Assembly (NCBI RefSeq): GCF_029227915.1
Contig: NC_079883.1
Location: 2,420,001 to 2,484,000 of the forward strand
DNA: 64,000 bases
Reading direction: 5' to 3'
DNA from: Hydractinia symbiolongicarpus
Taxonomy: Eukaryota; Cnidaria; Hydrozoa; Anthoathecata; Hydractiniidae
Numbering within the stretch: the first letter of the stretch is position 1; the number at the start of each line of letters is the position of its first letter. This document shows positions 49,300-59,984 of the stretch, one piece after another. Both the position numbers and the translations under genes were made by a program. Below the pieces are notes generated by a model. It had not been told where the DNA came from, searched no databases, and worked only from the letters and a program-made list of their open reading frames with translations.

Positions 49300-51988
49300 T
49301 CAAGTGTCCGCTGTTTTATCACGCTGGTTTTCAGGTAAAATATTATCTCGCTTGTTTTCAGGTGAAATACCATCTCGACGTCTTTCAGGTGAAATACCGT
49401 CCCAAAGTTTTTCAGGTAAAGGACCGTCTCGTCGGTTCTCAGGTGAAATAACGTCTCGTTGGTTTTCAGGTAAAATGTTATCTCGTTTGTTTTCAGGTGA
49501 AATACTATCTGGTTTTTCAAGTGAAATACCGTCTCGTCGGTTTTCAGGTAAAGACCCGTCTCGTTGGTTTTCAGGTAAAAGACCGTCTTGTTGGTTTTCA
49601 AGTAAAGGACCGTGTCGTTGGTTTTCAGGTAAAAGACCGTCTGGTTGGTTTTTAAGTGAAATACCGTCTTGTCGGTTTTCAGGTAAAGGACTGTCTCGTT
49701 GATTTTCAGGTAAAAGACCGTTTCGTTGGTTTTCAGGTAAAAGACCGTTTCGTTGGTTTTCAGGTGAAAAACTGTATGGTTGTTTTTCAGGTGAAATACC
49801 GTCTCGTTGGCTTTCAGGTAAAGGACCGACTCGTTGGTTTTTAGGTGAAATAACGCCTCGCCGGTTTTCAGGTGAAATACTGTCTAGTTGTTTTTTAGAT
49901 GAAATACTGTCTAGTTGTTTTTTAGGTATAATACTGTCTCGTTGGTTTTCAGGTGAAATACTGTCTGGTTGTTTTTTAGATAAAATACTGTTTGGTTGTT
50001 TTTTAGGTGAATTAATGTCTGGTTGGTTTTCAGATGAAATACCGTCTCGTTGGTTTTCAGGTGAAAGATCTTGTATCTTTTCCTCAATCTGGGTCAGGGA
50101 AATTATTATATCTCCTTTTCCTTTCTTTGATGGATGAATCTTGAAATATTTTTCGTACTCAGGAGTAGCAACTTTTTTTATAATTTCTTTATCTTTAACC
50201 CATTTTGAAATCTAAAAGTGTACATATTTCGATTGTATCCAAAAGGCTTTTGCAAGGATTGATGAAACGAAAACACAACCACAATGAACGAACGAAAAAG
50301 TAAGAGGTAAACATTTCACGTGAATTTAAAGTAACGGCTTAAACCTTTTCACAATTCAATAAAAAAACGAACAGAAACCATACATTACCACAGAACTATT
50401 AATATCGTATTTTCTTGCTAAAAATTCTTGGGATGCGCCAGCCTCGTATTCATTTACAATGGCAGCTTTGGTCTTTAGAGAATATTTGGCGCGTTTAGCG
50501 CTACCACGCCTGCCTTTCGATGGTTCTTTATTTTTTAATGGTCGCCGACTTGCTTTTATTTTGAAGTTCTTGTCATATCCAGATGAAGCAATCTTTTTTA
50601 TTTTCTCTTTATCTTTGAACCACTTGGAAACCTATAAAGCACAGACATTTTAATTAACAAAATATAGACGACGTGACCACAAGAATGGATTTTAAAAAAG
50701 AAACGGTCACATTGCCAAGAACCTTCAGGGTATAAATGAAACACCCAAAACACAATTTTGGTCAAATTTTTAATTCATATTTCTGTTTTAACAGGAAGAA
50801 AATGAAAAAAGGAAAAATATAAAATAATTTTTTTAAGTTATTTTTAATATGTGAAATTCAATTTGTTTACAAAGGTTACAAAGGTTAAATCTCGATATTT
50901 TAAAACAATTTTTGCTTGATATGCCTCCGATGTGTTGGGCTTGATCTTCCAATTAACAAGAGAAGGCAGTTTATTTAGTTCATCTCCTGATGTTTTTAAC
51001 TTTCCTTACATACATAGCAAAGAATCCGTTATATCGCTTTAAGAACCTTCAAATGAATATTTTATTTTCTGCAAATAGCTTGACTGTATTTTTGTGCAGA
51101 TTTGATTTCACAACAAAAGTTATTGATAAATTTGCGAAGTCTTAGCATTAAAAATTTCTGAAATTGGCTTACCACGGCCTTTACCACAAAAGCAATAATT
51201 TACGTACCAGACATCTATTTATTCCATATTTTCTTGCTAAAAACTCATGTGATTTGCCAGCCTCGCATTCTTTCACAACGTCAGCTTTGGTTTTTACAGA
51301 ATATTTTGCGCGTCTGTCTCTACCGCGTCTGCCATCAGATTTTCGCATACTTTCTAAAGTTTCGTTCTCACTGGTTTCCTCAATCTCCTGCTTAATTAAG
51401 ATGTTCAAATTACCCGATTCACGTTTGTCACCTGGTTTTCTTTTACTTGTCAATGTATCAATCGTACTGGCTTCCTCTTTCTCTAGCTTAATTAATTTGC
51501 TCACATTAACTGATTTTATAACATCGTCCTTAACTGGTTGGATACTAAAAAAACAAAAATACATATACACTTTGTGCTAGGACTGTGCAAAATAGCAATG
51601 CAATGATCCTTTTTATTGTTGTTTTTCTCCTGAGCCTTGACAGCTAACCTAAGAAGTTACTTATCAAATATTCTCAATGAATTAAGAACCATACCTATAC
51701 AAGCCTTGTGGTGCTTTCAAGTACATTTTCAGTACCAAAGTAATGCAGAAGAAAATCCTGTACCGTTGGCTATTCTGATTTTAGGAGAAAAAATAAATAC
51801 GGAGAATTTTACCTTGGTAGTCCATGGATGCATTTAATATGGATTACCAAGCCTTGCTTCGATTTGAAAAGACGTTCGCAAAATTCACAATTTAGCAAAT
51901 TAACTTTTGTTTCTATTATACATCTTCGTGGGTGACCTTTTCTTTTTCTTTGACGAGAACTGGCACTTGTTAAACATTCAGTTTGCAT
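49300..51988 (-). CDS. C2H2 finger plus two Brinker-like HTH modules plus 9-aa repeats (paralogue B)
   Basis: Predicted 555-aa nuclear DNA-binding protein. Exons are 51988-51813, 51544-51208, 50631-50389 and 50211-49300, all in phase. Exon 1 (MQTECLTS start) encodes a basic segment and one C2H2 finger with the same spacing as paralogue A. HTH 1 spans the exon 2/3 join (residues about 138-186: RRAKYSVKTKADVV, LARKYGINRCL, then VSKWFKDKEKIKKIA). HTH 2 spans the exon 3/4 join (about 219-267: AKYSLKTKAAIV, LARKYDINSSV, then ISKWVKDKEIIKKVA). Both are cut by a phase-0 intron at the same point, as in paralogue A. After IHPSKKGKGDIIISL, where paralogue A stops, residues 301-551 are 28 tandem copies of a 9-residue unit, consensus ISPENQRDG. 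The protein ends at TGA 49,300-49,302. Function beyond DNA binding is unknown. Confidence 0.78.
49315..50067 (-). repeat. exonic 27-bp minisatellite, 28 units
   Basis: A head-to-tail array of 27-bp units inside the last exon of paralogue B; one unit (near 49,516) has lost exactly one codon. The coding unit is ISPENQRDG with variants such as LLPENQRDG and ISSKKQLDS. The frame is never broken over 251 codons, although two plus-strand frames and a second minus-strand frame are also largely open through sequence periodicity. On the antisense strand each unit reads TTTTCAGGTAAA, which resembles a splice acceptor joined to a donor. Confidence 0.93.
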
Positions 51989-52556
51989 ACTTTTTGTTGT
52001 TGTTACTTTTCTACAATCATATATATATATAATATATTTATTTAATTTGGCCTCACTAAAAGATTTCTTAACAATAAAACCAAAAATTTATATGCCTTTC
52101 CCATAATGGCTAAATTGGTTTTTTTCCGCTTGGTTTTTAAAACATAAAAAGAGTTAAAAAAATATTGTATATACAACAGTCACTGTTACAACTTTTATGG
52201 GAACACATAGTACAACAAAACAACACAAAATAGATGATAAATGAGATGATTTTTTTCTATCTCATAAAAGTAACACAACAATTACAGACTTAAAACCAAA
52301 CTTTATGATATTACAAAAGCTTTTTAAAAGCCAAATATTTTCAATACATTTTTAGAGAAAATACAATATACAGGAGAACAAAAACAAATAGAATAAAAAT
52401 GTGGTAATCTTGTGCGGGAATGTCACTTTTTCATGATTTATTTTTTTAAAAAAACTATCAAATGATTATTAGTACATTCATTTGCGTGGCACTACAGATG
52501 CAATATTTTTACTCAGACAGCTTCAGGAAAAGTATTTAGGAAAGAGATAGAATCTC
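51989..52556. other. intergenic upstream of paralogue B
   Basis: AT-rich, no ORF and no recognised repeat apart from a short (TA)n run near 52,020. It should contain the promoter of paralogue B. Confidence 0.5.
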
Positions 52557-53810
52557 TATTTTGCCTTTGTAGATTTAGAGAAAGCTTTTGATAGAGTGCC
52601 ACGTTATTTGGTGGGCTATGAGAAAATTATGTGTGGATGAGTGGCTAGTTACGATGGTACAGTCTATGTACAGCAATGCTAGAAGTCGTGTCAGGATTAA
52701 CGATTCACTTAGTGATGAATTTAGTGTAAATGTTGGTGTACATTAGGGTTCTGTACTTAGTCCTTTGTTGTTTGTTCTAGTCTTAGAAGCGCTGTCGATG
52801 GAGTTCAGAACAGGTTGTCCATGGGAGATATTGTATGCAGATGATTTGGTTCTCATAGCAGAGTCTATGGAAGAATTAGTTGAAAAGTTTGAGAAGTGGA
52901 AGGAAGGACTAGAAGAGAAAGGGCTAAGGGTGAACATAGCAAAGTCTAAAGTCATGATTAGTAGCATTGCAGCCGTGTGACCTTGTAGTTGGAAAGTGGC
53001 CTTGTGGAGTTTGCAGGAAAGGGACTGGTAGTAACTCAATTTTTTGTCAGACTTGCAAGCATTGGGTACATAAGAAGTGCAGTAGTATTAGTGGAAGGTT
53101 AAGAGCTGACATTCAGTTTGTATGTAAGCGTTGCAAAGGTGAGATTATAGAGAATGAAGTATTTCCAGCTTCAATGATGTACAACAGTGGCTCGTTAGTG
53201 ATAGTTTAGAACTTCTGTTACTTAGGTGATATGTTGGGAAGTGAAGGGGGTGTTGGAAGAAGTGTTACTTGCAGGATAGGTTCTGCTTGGAAAAAGTTCA
53301 GAGAGTTACTTCCTTTTTTTACTAGCAGAGTCCTGTCAATTGAGTTAAAAGGTAGGTTGTATGAGGCCTGTGTAAGAAGTGTTGTGTTGTACGGTAGTGA
53401 GACATGGGCAGTGAAGCAGGAAGATCTTGACTGTTTAGAAAGGAATGATATGAGAATGGTTAGGTGGATGTGTAACGCCAGTCTGAGAGACAGAAAGAGT
53501 TCAGATGAGCTAAGAAGCAGGCTAAGTATCTGTAGAATTTAAGATGTTATCCAGATAAGAAGATTGAATTGGCTGGGGCACTTGGAAAGAATGGAGGGGG
53601 ATAAATGGGTAAGAAAGTGTCGAGACTTGATAGTTCCTGGGGCAAAGCCAATAGGCAGACCGAGAAAGACTTGGCAGGAGGCTATAAGGACAGGCTTGAT
53701 ACAGAGGAAGTTGAGTTTAGATCTAACACAGTCTAGATCAGATTGGAAGAGGGTCATTAATATACCCCGTCCAAACCATGGTAGCATGGAAAACGAACGT
53801 TAAGCCGAGA

Positions 53811-53902
<92 letters not shown>
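52557..53902 (+). mobile_element. broken RTE-like LINE, 3' part, with (ATG)n tail
   Basis: A reverse transcriptase remnant starts at FAFVDLEKAFDRVP. It continues through a stop in the GVH-GSVLSPLL motif, then LYADDLVLIAESMEE with the catalytic YADD. Downstream lies a Cys/His-rich segment (CGVCRKGTGSNSIFCQTC and CKHWVHKKC, then CKRC), a PHD-like treble-clef finger. After it come NFCYLGDMLGS and SVVLYGSETWAVKQ, a typical C-terminal region of this LINE type. A frameshift near 52,600, another near 52,975 and in-frame stops near 53,207 and 53,538 show it is dead. It ends MENER-stop, followed by a trinucleotide ATG tail (53,811-53,902), a hallmark of RTE-clade elements. The 5' half, including the endonuclease, is missing. 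Confidence 0.85.
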
Positions 53903-53904
<2 letters not shown>

Positions 53905-56037
53905 CCAAATCTTAATAGTCCTAACTCTGAACGATTTGGAAAGAAAGTGGTAAAATTATTTAAAGAAAAATTTAATTTGAAAATCACCATTCAAACGAAA
54001 GTGTAAATGGTAAATGTGTCATTTAGATTAATAAATGGAACGTACCAGTTGTATTTGGAATCAAACAGCCAACCACTTATTTTAACATATTCAAACCATC
54101 CGGCTAACATCATTAAACGAATTCCGAGTATGATCTCTGATTGAATCAATAAGATATCCATAGCCATTTTAAAAAGAGCAGCACCTTATTACAACAATGC
54201 TTTCTGTTAAGCGGTCAGAAGGAAGATATCACTTACAACCCAAATCGTGAAAGATCCACGACAAGAAAAAATATATGGCTCAACACTTTATTCAATCAAC
54301 CTAGAAATAGATGTTGCTAAAAAGTCTTTGAAGCTTGCAGATAAAAACTTTCCAAAGAGCAACAAACTAAGCAAGATATTTAATAAAAACACTTTAAAAG
54401 TAACCTACATTTGCCTGACCAACATAGCAAGTCTAATATCGACTCGCAATAATAATGGTAATTGTTTTCCAATCAGGAACCAAAAAAAATGGCTAACAAT
54501 AAGTTTTCATTGAGCAACCGTGTTTTATCACAGCATTTCCATTTTGGCAAACCATTAGCTGTTTTCCAAAGGGTAAGGGTTTCTGCTGTTGAGTTATATA
54601 TCTTTAAAATCCACAAGTTCATTTATTAAGCCTATGGTATCTGACCTTATCGCCGAGATAAACTTTGCTTTCGATGTTCCTGAGCACCTGAAAGGTTTTA
54701 TCTTATACATGCTAACAGCCCCAGAATATGTAACCTTAATGGAGGAATTCGGAAAAGAAGAGATCCAGACTTTAGCTGATTATTATCGGTCTCTGTCAGT
54801 TACTCCTTATAACATTCAATCTTTTCCTCCACTTCTTGATATCGCTACTCTTATGGCAAAATTCAGAGTCTTCAAACAGTTTGTTCTTACCAGGTAACTG
54901 AAGTACGAATCTGGGAAAAAGTCATTGATAGCGTCTGTGAACAATGACTTGTCCGATGCCAATAAACAACTGAAACTGTTAGGTTCCATTTATTCCAAAC
55001 ATAAGATGGACAAAAATATATATAAAAAATTGCTTGAGAAAAATGTCAACAACTCTACACATTTTATGTTATGTTGAAGGATTTGAAGGCACATTCAGCT
55101 TCCAAAGAAAACAACGTAATGACACACTTGTTGAATCTCGCTGCATTAACCCCACCATCAACTGCTGAAATTCTCATTGGTGAATTTGATCTTAACACTA
55201 TTTAGGGAGCGATTAAACCAAGAAAACTTATCACATTGCATATCAATTTGCTAGTTTCCAGAAATTTAACTGATCCAGACTAGGCAGAAATAATAAGTGA
55301 TGGTTGAAAAGAGACAGCACAAAAACAAATCAACGAAGAGTATAAAAAATGCTAAAGGACAGTTGAACAGTAAATCTGTGAAGTACTTTTTTTAAATAAT
55401 AACACCTTTATTCACGCTGTGCACTGTTTTCTTCTCTCTCTCCCAGCGTGGTTATAGAATCATTACGTCATGAGCAAAGGCTCACAATACACTTGACAAA
55501 GTACACCAACAGGAAGGTTGGTCAATGGGACTTGTACTTCATGAAAAAATTATGCAAACACATCTCAAAACCTCAGAAGCGCTTCAAAAGAGTTTCGGCA
55601 CGAGTTATAGATAAAATTAGAAACCAAATTCCACATAACAATACACACTTTTCATCTTACCTAAAAAATAATAATAGTAACTCATTATTCTTTAACCCTG
55701 TAACAATAGAAGAAGTTTTAAAGATCATAAATAACCTTGATTTAACCAAAGCATCGGGCCCAAACAGTGTCCCTAATCTTATCTTAAAACAAGCCAACAT
55801 AGCAATTTCTGCAATATTAACCAAACTTTTTAATCTTTCCCTACAACAAGGTGTATTCCCAAACATATTAAAGATGGTTAGTGTCATACCAATCTACAAG
55901 AATAAAGGGTCTCCTCTTGATCCAAATAACTATAGACCCATATCATTATTAAGCAATTTGGATAAGATCTTTGAAAAAATAATTAAAAACCGATTAATTT
56001 CTTTCCTAGATTCTAATAAAATTATAACCAATAAACA
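53652..56037 (+). repeat. tandem duplication, copy 1
   Basis: Begins in the RTE 3' end (ggcagaccgagaaagac) and runs through the ATG tail (92 bp here), an unclassified middle part and the first about 200 codons of the second LINE's reverse transcriptase ORF. It stops abruptly at 'ataaacaa', where copy 2 begins. Apart from the ATG tail length, it looks identical to copy 2; long ORFs match residue for residue at a constant offset of 2,367 bp. Confidence 0.93.
53903..55447 (+). other. unclassified segment inside the duplicated block
   Basis: Between the RTE tail and the second LINE. Open frames at 54,247-54,513 (FPKSNKLSKIFNKNTLKVTY) and 54,589-54,897 (FAFDVPEHLKGFILYMLTAP, EEFGKEEIQTLADYYRSL) look like decayed coding sequence. 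The first pattern recalls C-terminal regions of some animal retroelement polymerases; this is from memory and weak. The segment recurs at 56,270-57,814. Confidence 0.4.
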
Positions 56038-56188
56038 AGGCAGACCGAGAAAGACTTGGCAGGAGGCTATAAGGACAGGCTTGATACAGAGGAAGTTGAG
56101 TTTAGATCTAACACAGTCTAGATCAGATTGGAAGAGGGTCATTAATATACCCCGTCCAAACCATGGTAGCATGGAAAACGAACGTTAA
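55448..56188 (+). pseudogene. chimeric LINE ORF at the duplication junction
   Basis: The first 196 or so codons are the N-terminal part of the second LINE's reverse transcriptase (through NKIITNKQ). They are joined in frame at 56,037/56,038 to the C-terminal codons of the RTE element (GRPRKTWQEA to MENER). The fusion is a product of the tandem duplication, lacks all catalytic RT motifs and is not a functional gene. The open frame across the join is probably luck. Confidence 0.88.
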
Positions 56189-56195
56189 GCCGAGA

Positions 56196-56271
<76 letters not shown>

Positions 56272-58404
56272 CCAAATCTTAATAGTCCTAACTCTGAACG
56301 ATTTGGAAAGAAAGTGGTAAAATTATTTAAAGAAAAATTTAATTTGAAAATCACCATTCAAACGAAAGTGTAAATGGTAAATGTGTCATTTAGATTAATA
56401 AATGGAACGTACCAGTTGTATTTGGAATCAAACAGCCAACCACTTATTTTAACATATTCAAACCATCCGGCTAACATCATTAAACGAATTCCGAGTATGA
56501 TCTCTGATTGAATCAATAAGATATCCATAGCCATTTTAAAAAGAGCAGCACCTTATTACAACAATGCTTTCTGTTAAGCGGTCAGAAGGAAGATATCACT
56601 TACAACCCAAATCGTGAAAGATCCACGACAAGAAAAAATATATGGCTCAACACTTTATTCAATCAACCTAGAAATAGATGTTGCTAAAAAGTCTTTGAAG
56701 CTTGCAGATAAAAACTTTCCAAAGAGCAACAAACTAAGCAAGATATTTAATAAAAACACTTTAAAAGTAACCTACATTTGCCTGACCAACATAGCAAGTC
56801 TAATATCGACTCGCAATAATAATGGTAATTGTTTTCCAATCAGGAACCAAAAAAAATGGCTAACAATAAGTTTTCATTGAGCAACCGTGTTTTATCACAG
56901 CATTTCCATTTTGGCAAACCATTAGCTGTTTTCCAAAGGGTAAGGGTTTCTGCTGTTGAGTTATATATCTTTAAAATCCACAAGTTCATTTATTAAGCCT
57001 ATGGTATCTGACCTTATCGCCGAGATAAACTTTGCTTTCGATGTTCCTGAGCACCTGAAAGGTTTTATCTTATACATGCTAACAGCCCCAGAATATGTAA
57101 CCTTAATGGAGGAATTCGGAAAAGAAGAGATCCAGACTTTAGCTGATTATTATCGGTCTCTGTCAGTTACTCCTTATAACATTCAATCTTTTCCTCCACT
57201 TCTTGATATCGCTACTCTTATGGCAAAATTCAGAGTCTTCAAACAGTTTGTTCTTACCAGGTAACTGAAGTACGAATCTGGGAAAAAGTCATTGATAGCG
57301 TCTGTGAACAATGACTTGTCCGATGCCAATAAACAACTGAAACTGTTAGGTTCCATTTATTCCAAACATAAGATGGACAAAAATATATATAAAAAATTGC
57401 TTGAGAAAAATGTCAACAACTCTACACATTTTATGTTATGTTGAAGGATTTGAAGGCACATTCAGCTTCCAAAGAAAACAACGTAATGACACACTTGTTG
57501 AATCTCGCTGCATTAACCCCACCATCAACTGCTGAAATTCTCATTGGTGAATTTGATCTTAACACTATTTAGGGAGCGATTAAACCAAGAAAACTTATCA
57601 CATTGCATATCAATTTGCTAGTTTCCAGAAATTTAACTGATCCAGACTAGGCAGAAATAATAAGTGATGGTTGAAAAGAGACAGCACAAAAACAAATCAA
57701 CGAAGAGTATAAAAAATGCTAAAGGACAGTTGAACAGTAAATCTGTGAAGTACTTTTTTTAAATAATAACACCTTTATTCACGCTGTGCACTGTTTTCTT
57801 CTCTCTCTCCCAGCGTGGTTATAGAATCATTACGTCATGAGCAAAGGCTCACAATACACTTGACAAAGTACACCAACAGGAAGGTTGGTCAATGGGACTT
57901 GTACTTCATGAAAAAATTATGCAAACACATCTCAAAACCTCAGAAGCGCTTCAAAAGAGTTTCGGCACGAGTTATAGATAAAATTAGAAACCAAATTCCA
58001 CATAACAATACACACTTTTCATCTTACCTAAAAAATAATAATAGTAACTCATTATTCTTTAACCCTGTAACAATAGAAGAAGTTTTAAAGATCATAAATA
58101 ACCTTGATTTAACCAAAGCATCGGGCCCAAACAGTGTCCCTAATCTTATCTTAAAACAAGCCAACATAGCAATTTCTGCAATATTAACCAAACTTTTTAA
58201 TCTTTCCCTACAACAAGGTGTATTCCCAAACATATTAAAGATGGTTAGTGTCATACCAATCTACAAGAATAAAGGGTCTCCTCTTGATCCAAATAACTAT
58301 AGACCCATATCATTATTAAGCAATTTGGATAAGATCTTTGAAAAAATAATTAAAAACCGATTAATTTCTTTCCTAGATTCTAATAAAATTATAACCAATA
58401 AACA
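56038..58404 (+). repeat. tandem duplication, copy 2
   Basis: Second copy of the 53,652-56,037 block. The ATG tail is 74 bp (56,196-56,269), six units shorter than in copy 1, which explains the whole length difference (2,367 against 2,385 bp). Beyond 58,404 the LINE ORF continues past the point where copy 1 ends. Confidence 0.93.
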
Positions 58405-59635
58405 ATTCGGATTTAGGACCAAACATTCAACCACCCATGCACTAATTAGTCTCACTGAAACTATTCGACAAAATTTAGATAATTGTAAGTTTGCATGTGG
58501 AATCTTCATAGACCTTCAAAAGGCCTTTGATACTGTATCACACGAAATTCTCCTTTCAAAGCTTGAACATTATGGAATTAGAGGTGTAACAAACTCCTGG
58601 TTTCGCTCCTATCTCAGCGATAGGGTACAATATGTCTCCCTAACTAACACCAAATCTAAAAAACTTTTTATTAAACATGGAGTTCCCCAAGGTTCCGTTC
58701 TTGGTCCTATTTTATTTTTACTTTATATTAATGATTTAATTAACTCAATAATTTTTTCAGAAATTTTTCATTTTGCAGATGACACTTGCATGTTATATGC
58801 TAACCATAATCTGAAAAAAATGCAGAAGCATTTAAATATAGATTTAAAATGTATATATAAATGGCTAACTGCAAATAAAATAGCATTAAATGTAGCAAAG
58901 ACTGAAGTCATCCTATTTAGGCAAAGAAATAAAGCAGTCAACTATGATATAAGGCTGAAATTAAATGGAAAAAAACTTGAATTCTCATCTCATGTAAGAT
59001 ATCTAGGTATATTAATAGATGAATTTCTAGATTGGGATTTCCACATATCTTATATTGGCAATAAATTAAGAAAAACAAATGGAGCTCTTTGCAAACTAAG
59101 ATATTATGTGCCTAAGGATATCCTACTTTCAATTTACCATGCATTATTTTCTTCTCATATTTCTTATAGTCCGCAAGTGTGGGGTCTCACTTCAAAGTCG
59201 TGTAGAATTTTTCGCTTACAAAAAGCTGCTCTCCGAATCATTACTTTTTCTAAATTTAACTCACCATCAAATCCTATTTTTCTTAATCTTAATATTCTTA
59301 CTCTTTCAGATCTTATAAAATTTCTCAACATTATTTTAACTTTTAATATTATAAATCTGCATTCTCCAGGTAATATTTGTGATATATTTAAATTGGTCTG
59401 CCATTCATCTAATCATTCAACAAGAAGTAAATCCATTAAACTTCTAGCTAGACCTTCTGTTAGGACTACCTCATTTGGTCTCAAATCTATACGTTACCAA
59501 TCTATTATTAATTGGAACAATATCCAACAACACTTTCACCAATACGACCTAGCCTCTCTCACTCTAAAACAATTAAAAAAAATCTGCAAAACTTATCTTC
59601 TGGATTGCTATAACACTAATCTCTCCACTGCATAA
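57815..59635 (+). CDS. non-LTR retrotransposon reverse transcriptase (CR1/L2/jockey-like)
   Basis: A 606-codon open frame without stops. RT motifs appear in order: ASGPNSVPNLILK, IPIYKNKG..YRPISLL, GFRTKHSTTHAL, FIDLQKAFDTVSHEILL, HGVPQGSVLGPILFLLYIND, the catalytic FADDT, then LTANKIALNVAKTEVILF and VRYLGILID. The C-terminal region (SPQVWGLTS, LQKAALRII) is also typical. The enzyme would copy element RNA at a nicked target. No apurinic-type endonuclease domain or ORF1 is seen upstream, so the element is 5'-truncated, with its first 196 codons duplicated at 55,448. It ends with AATAAA and a short ACT trinucleotide tail (59,803-59,820). The start codon of the original ORF is probably lost, so the listed start is nominal. 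Confidence 0.88.
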   Translation: MVIESLRHEQRLTIHLTKYTNRKVGQWDLYFMKKLCKHISKPQKRFKRVSARVIDKIRNQIPHNNTHFSSYLKNNNSNSLFFNPVTIEEVLKIINNLDLTKASGPNSVPNLILKQANIAISAILTKLFNLSLQQGVFPNILKMVSVIPIYKNKGSPLDPNNYRPISLLSNLDKIFEKIIKNRLISFLDSNKIITNKQFGFRTKHSTTHALISLTETIRQNLDNCKFACGIFIDLQKAFDTVSHEILLSKLEHYGIRGVTNSWFRSYLSDRVQYVSLTNTKSKKLFIKHGVPQGSVLGPILFLLYINDLINSIIFSEIFHFADDTCMLYANHNLKKMQKHLNIDLKCIYKWLTANKIALNVAKTEVILFRQRNKAVNYDIRLKLNGKKLEFSSHVRYLGILIDEFLDWDFHISYIGNKLRKTNGALCKLRYYVPKDILLSIYHALFSSHISYSPQVWGLTSKSCRIFRLQKAALRIITFSKFNSPSNPIFLNLNILTLSDLIKFLNIILTFNIINLHSPGNICDIFKLVCHSSNHSTRSKSIKLLARPSVRTTSFGLKSIRYQSIINWNNIQQHFHQYDLASLTLKQLKKICKTYLLDCYNTNLSTA

Positions 59636-59984
59636 AAAAGATTTTACTAAAAAATTTTTTTTTGTAGTGTCATACTGCTTATTGCAATCGTTTGATCTTA
59701 TATAGGTGGCCATCACCTACATTAGTATTTATACTATCTGATGGTCTCCCCGTAGGTATTTATTTAATGTAAAATATAAAGTTATCTCACACGAAATAAA
59801 TACTACTACTACTACTACTAGCTAATAGGTAAACTTCTCAAGACATTATATGAAATTGCAAACATTTGCCTGTTCAAAATTTTACTAGCGCCTTCATGAT
59901 GACTTCCCAGTTTACAGGAAGTTTTACCAAGCTGTCTTTACAAGAAATGGTGCAAACTTTACACAGCTTGTAGTCTCCATCATA

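Noticed and set aside
49121-49844. Plus-strand ORFs with FSGEIPSRW-type repeats
   Set aside because: They are shadows of the minus-strand minisatellite: 27 bp is divisible by three, so several frames stay open. Only the minus frame is continuous with a conserved HTH exon.
53757-53990. Poly-histidine ORF on the minus strand
   Set aside because: It is the reverse reading of the ATG microsatellite tail of the RTE-like LINE, as is the one at 56,142-56,357.
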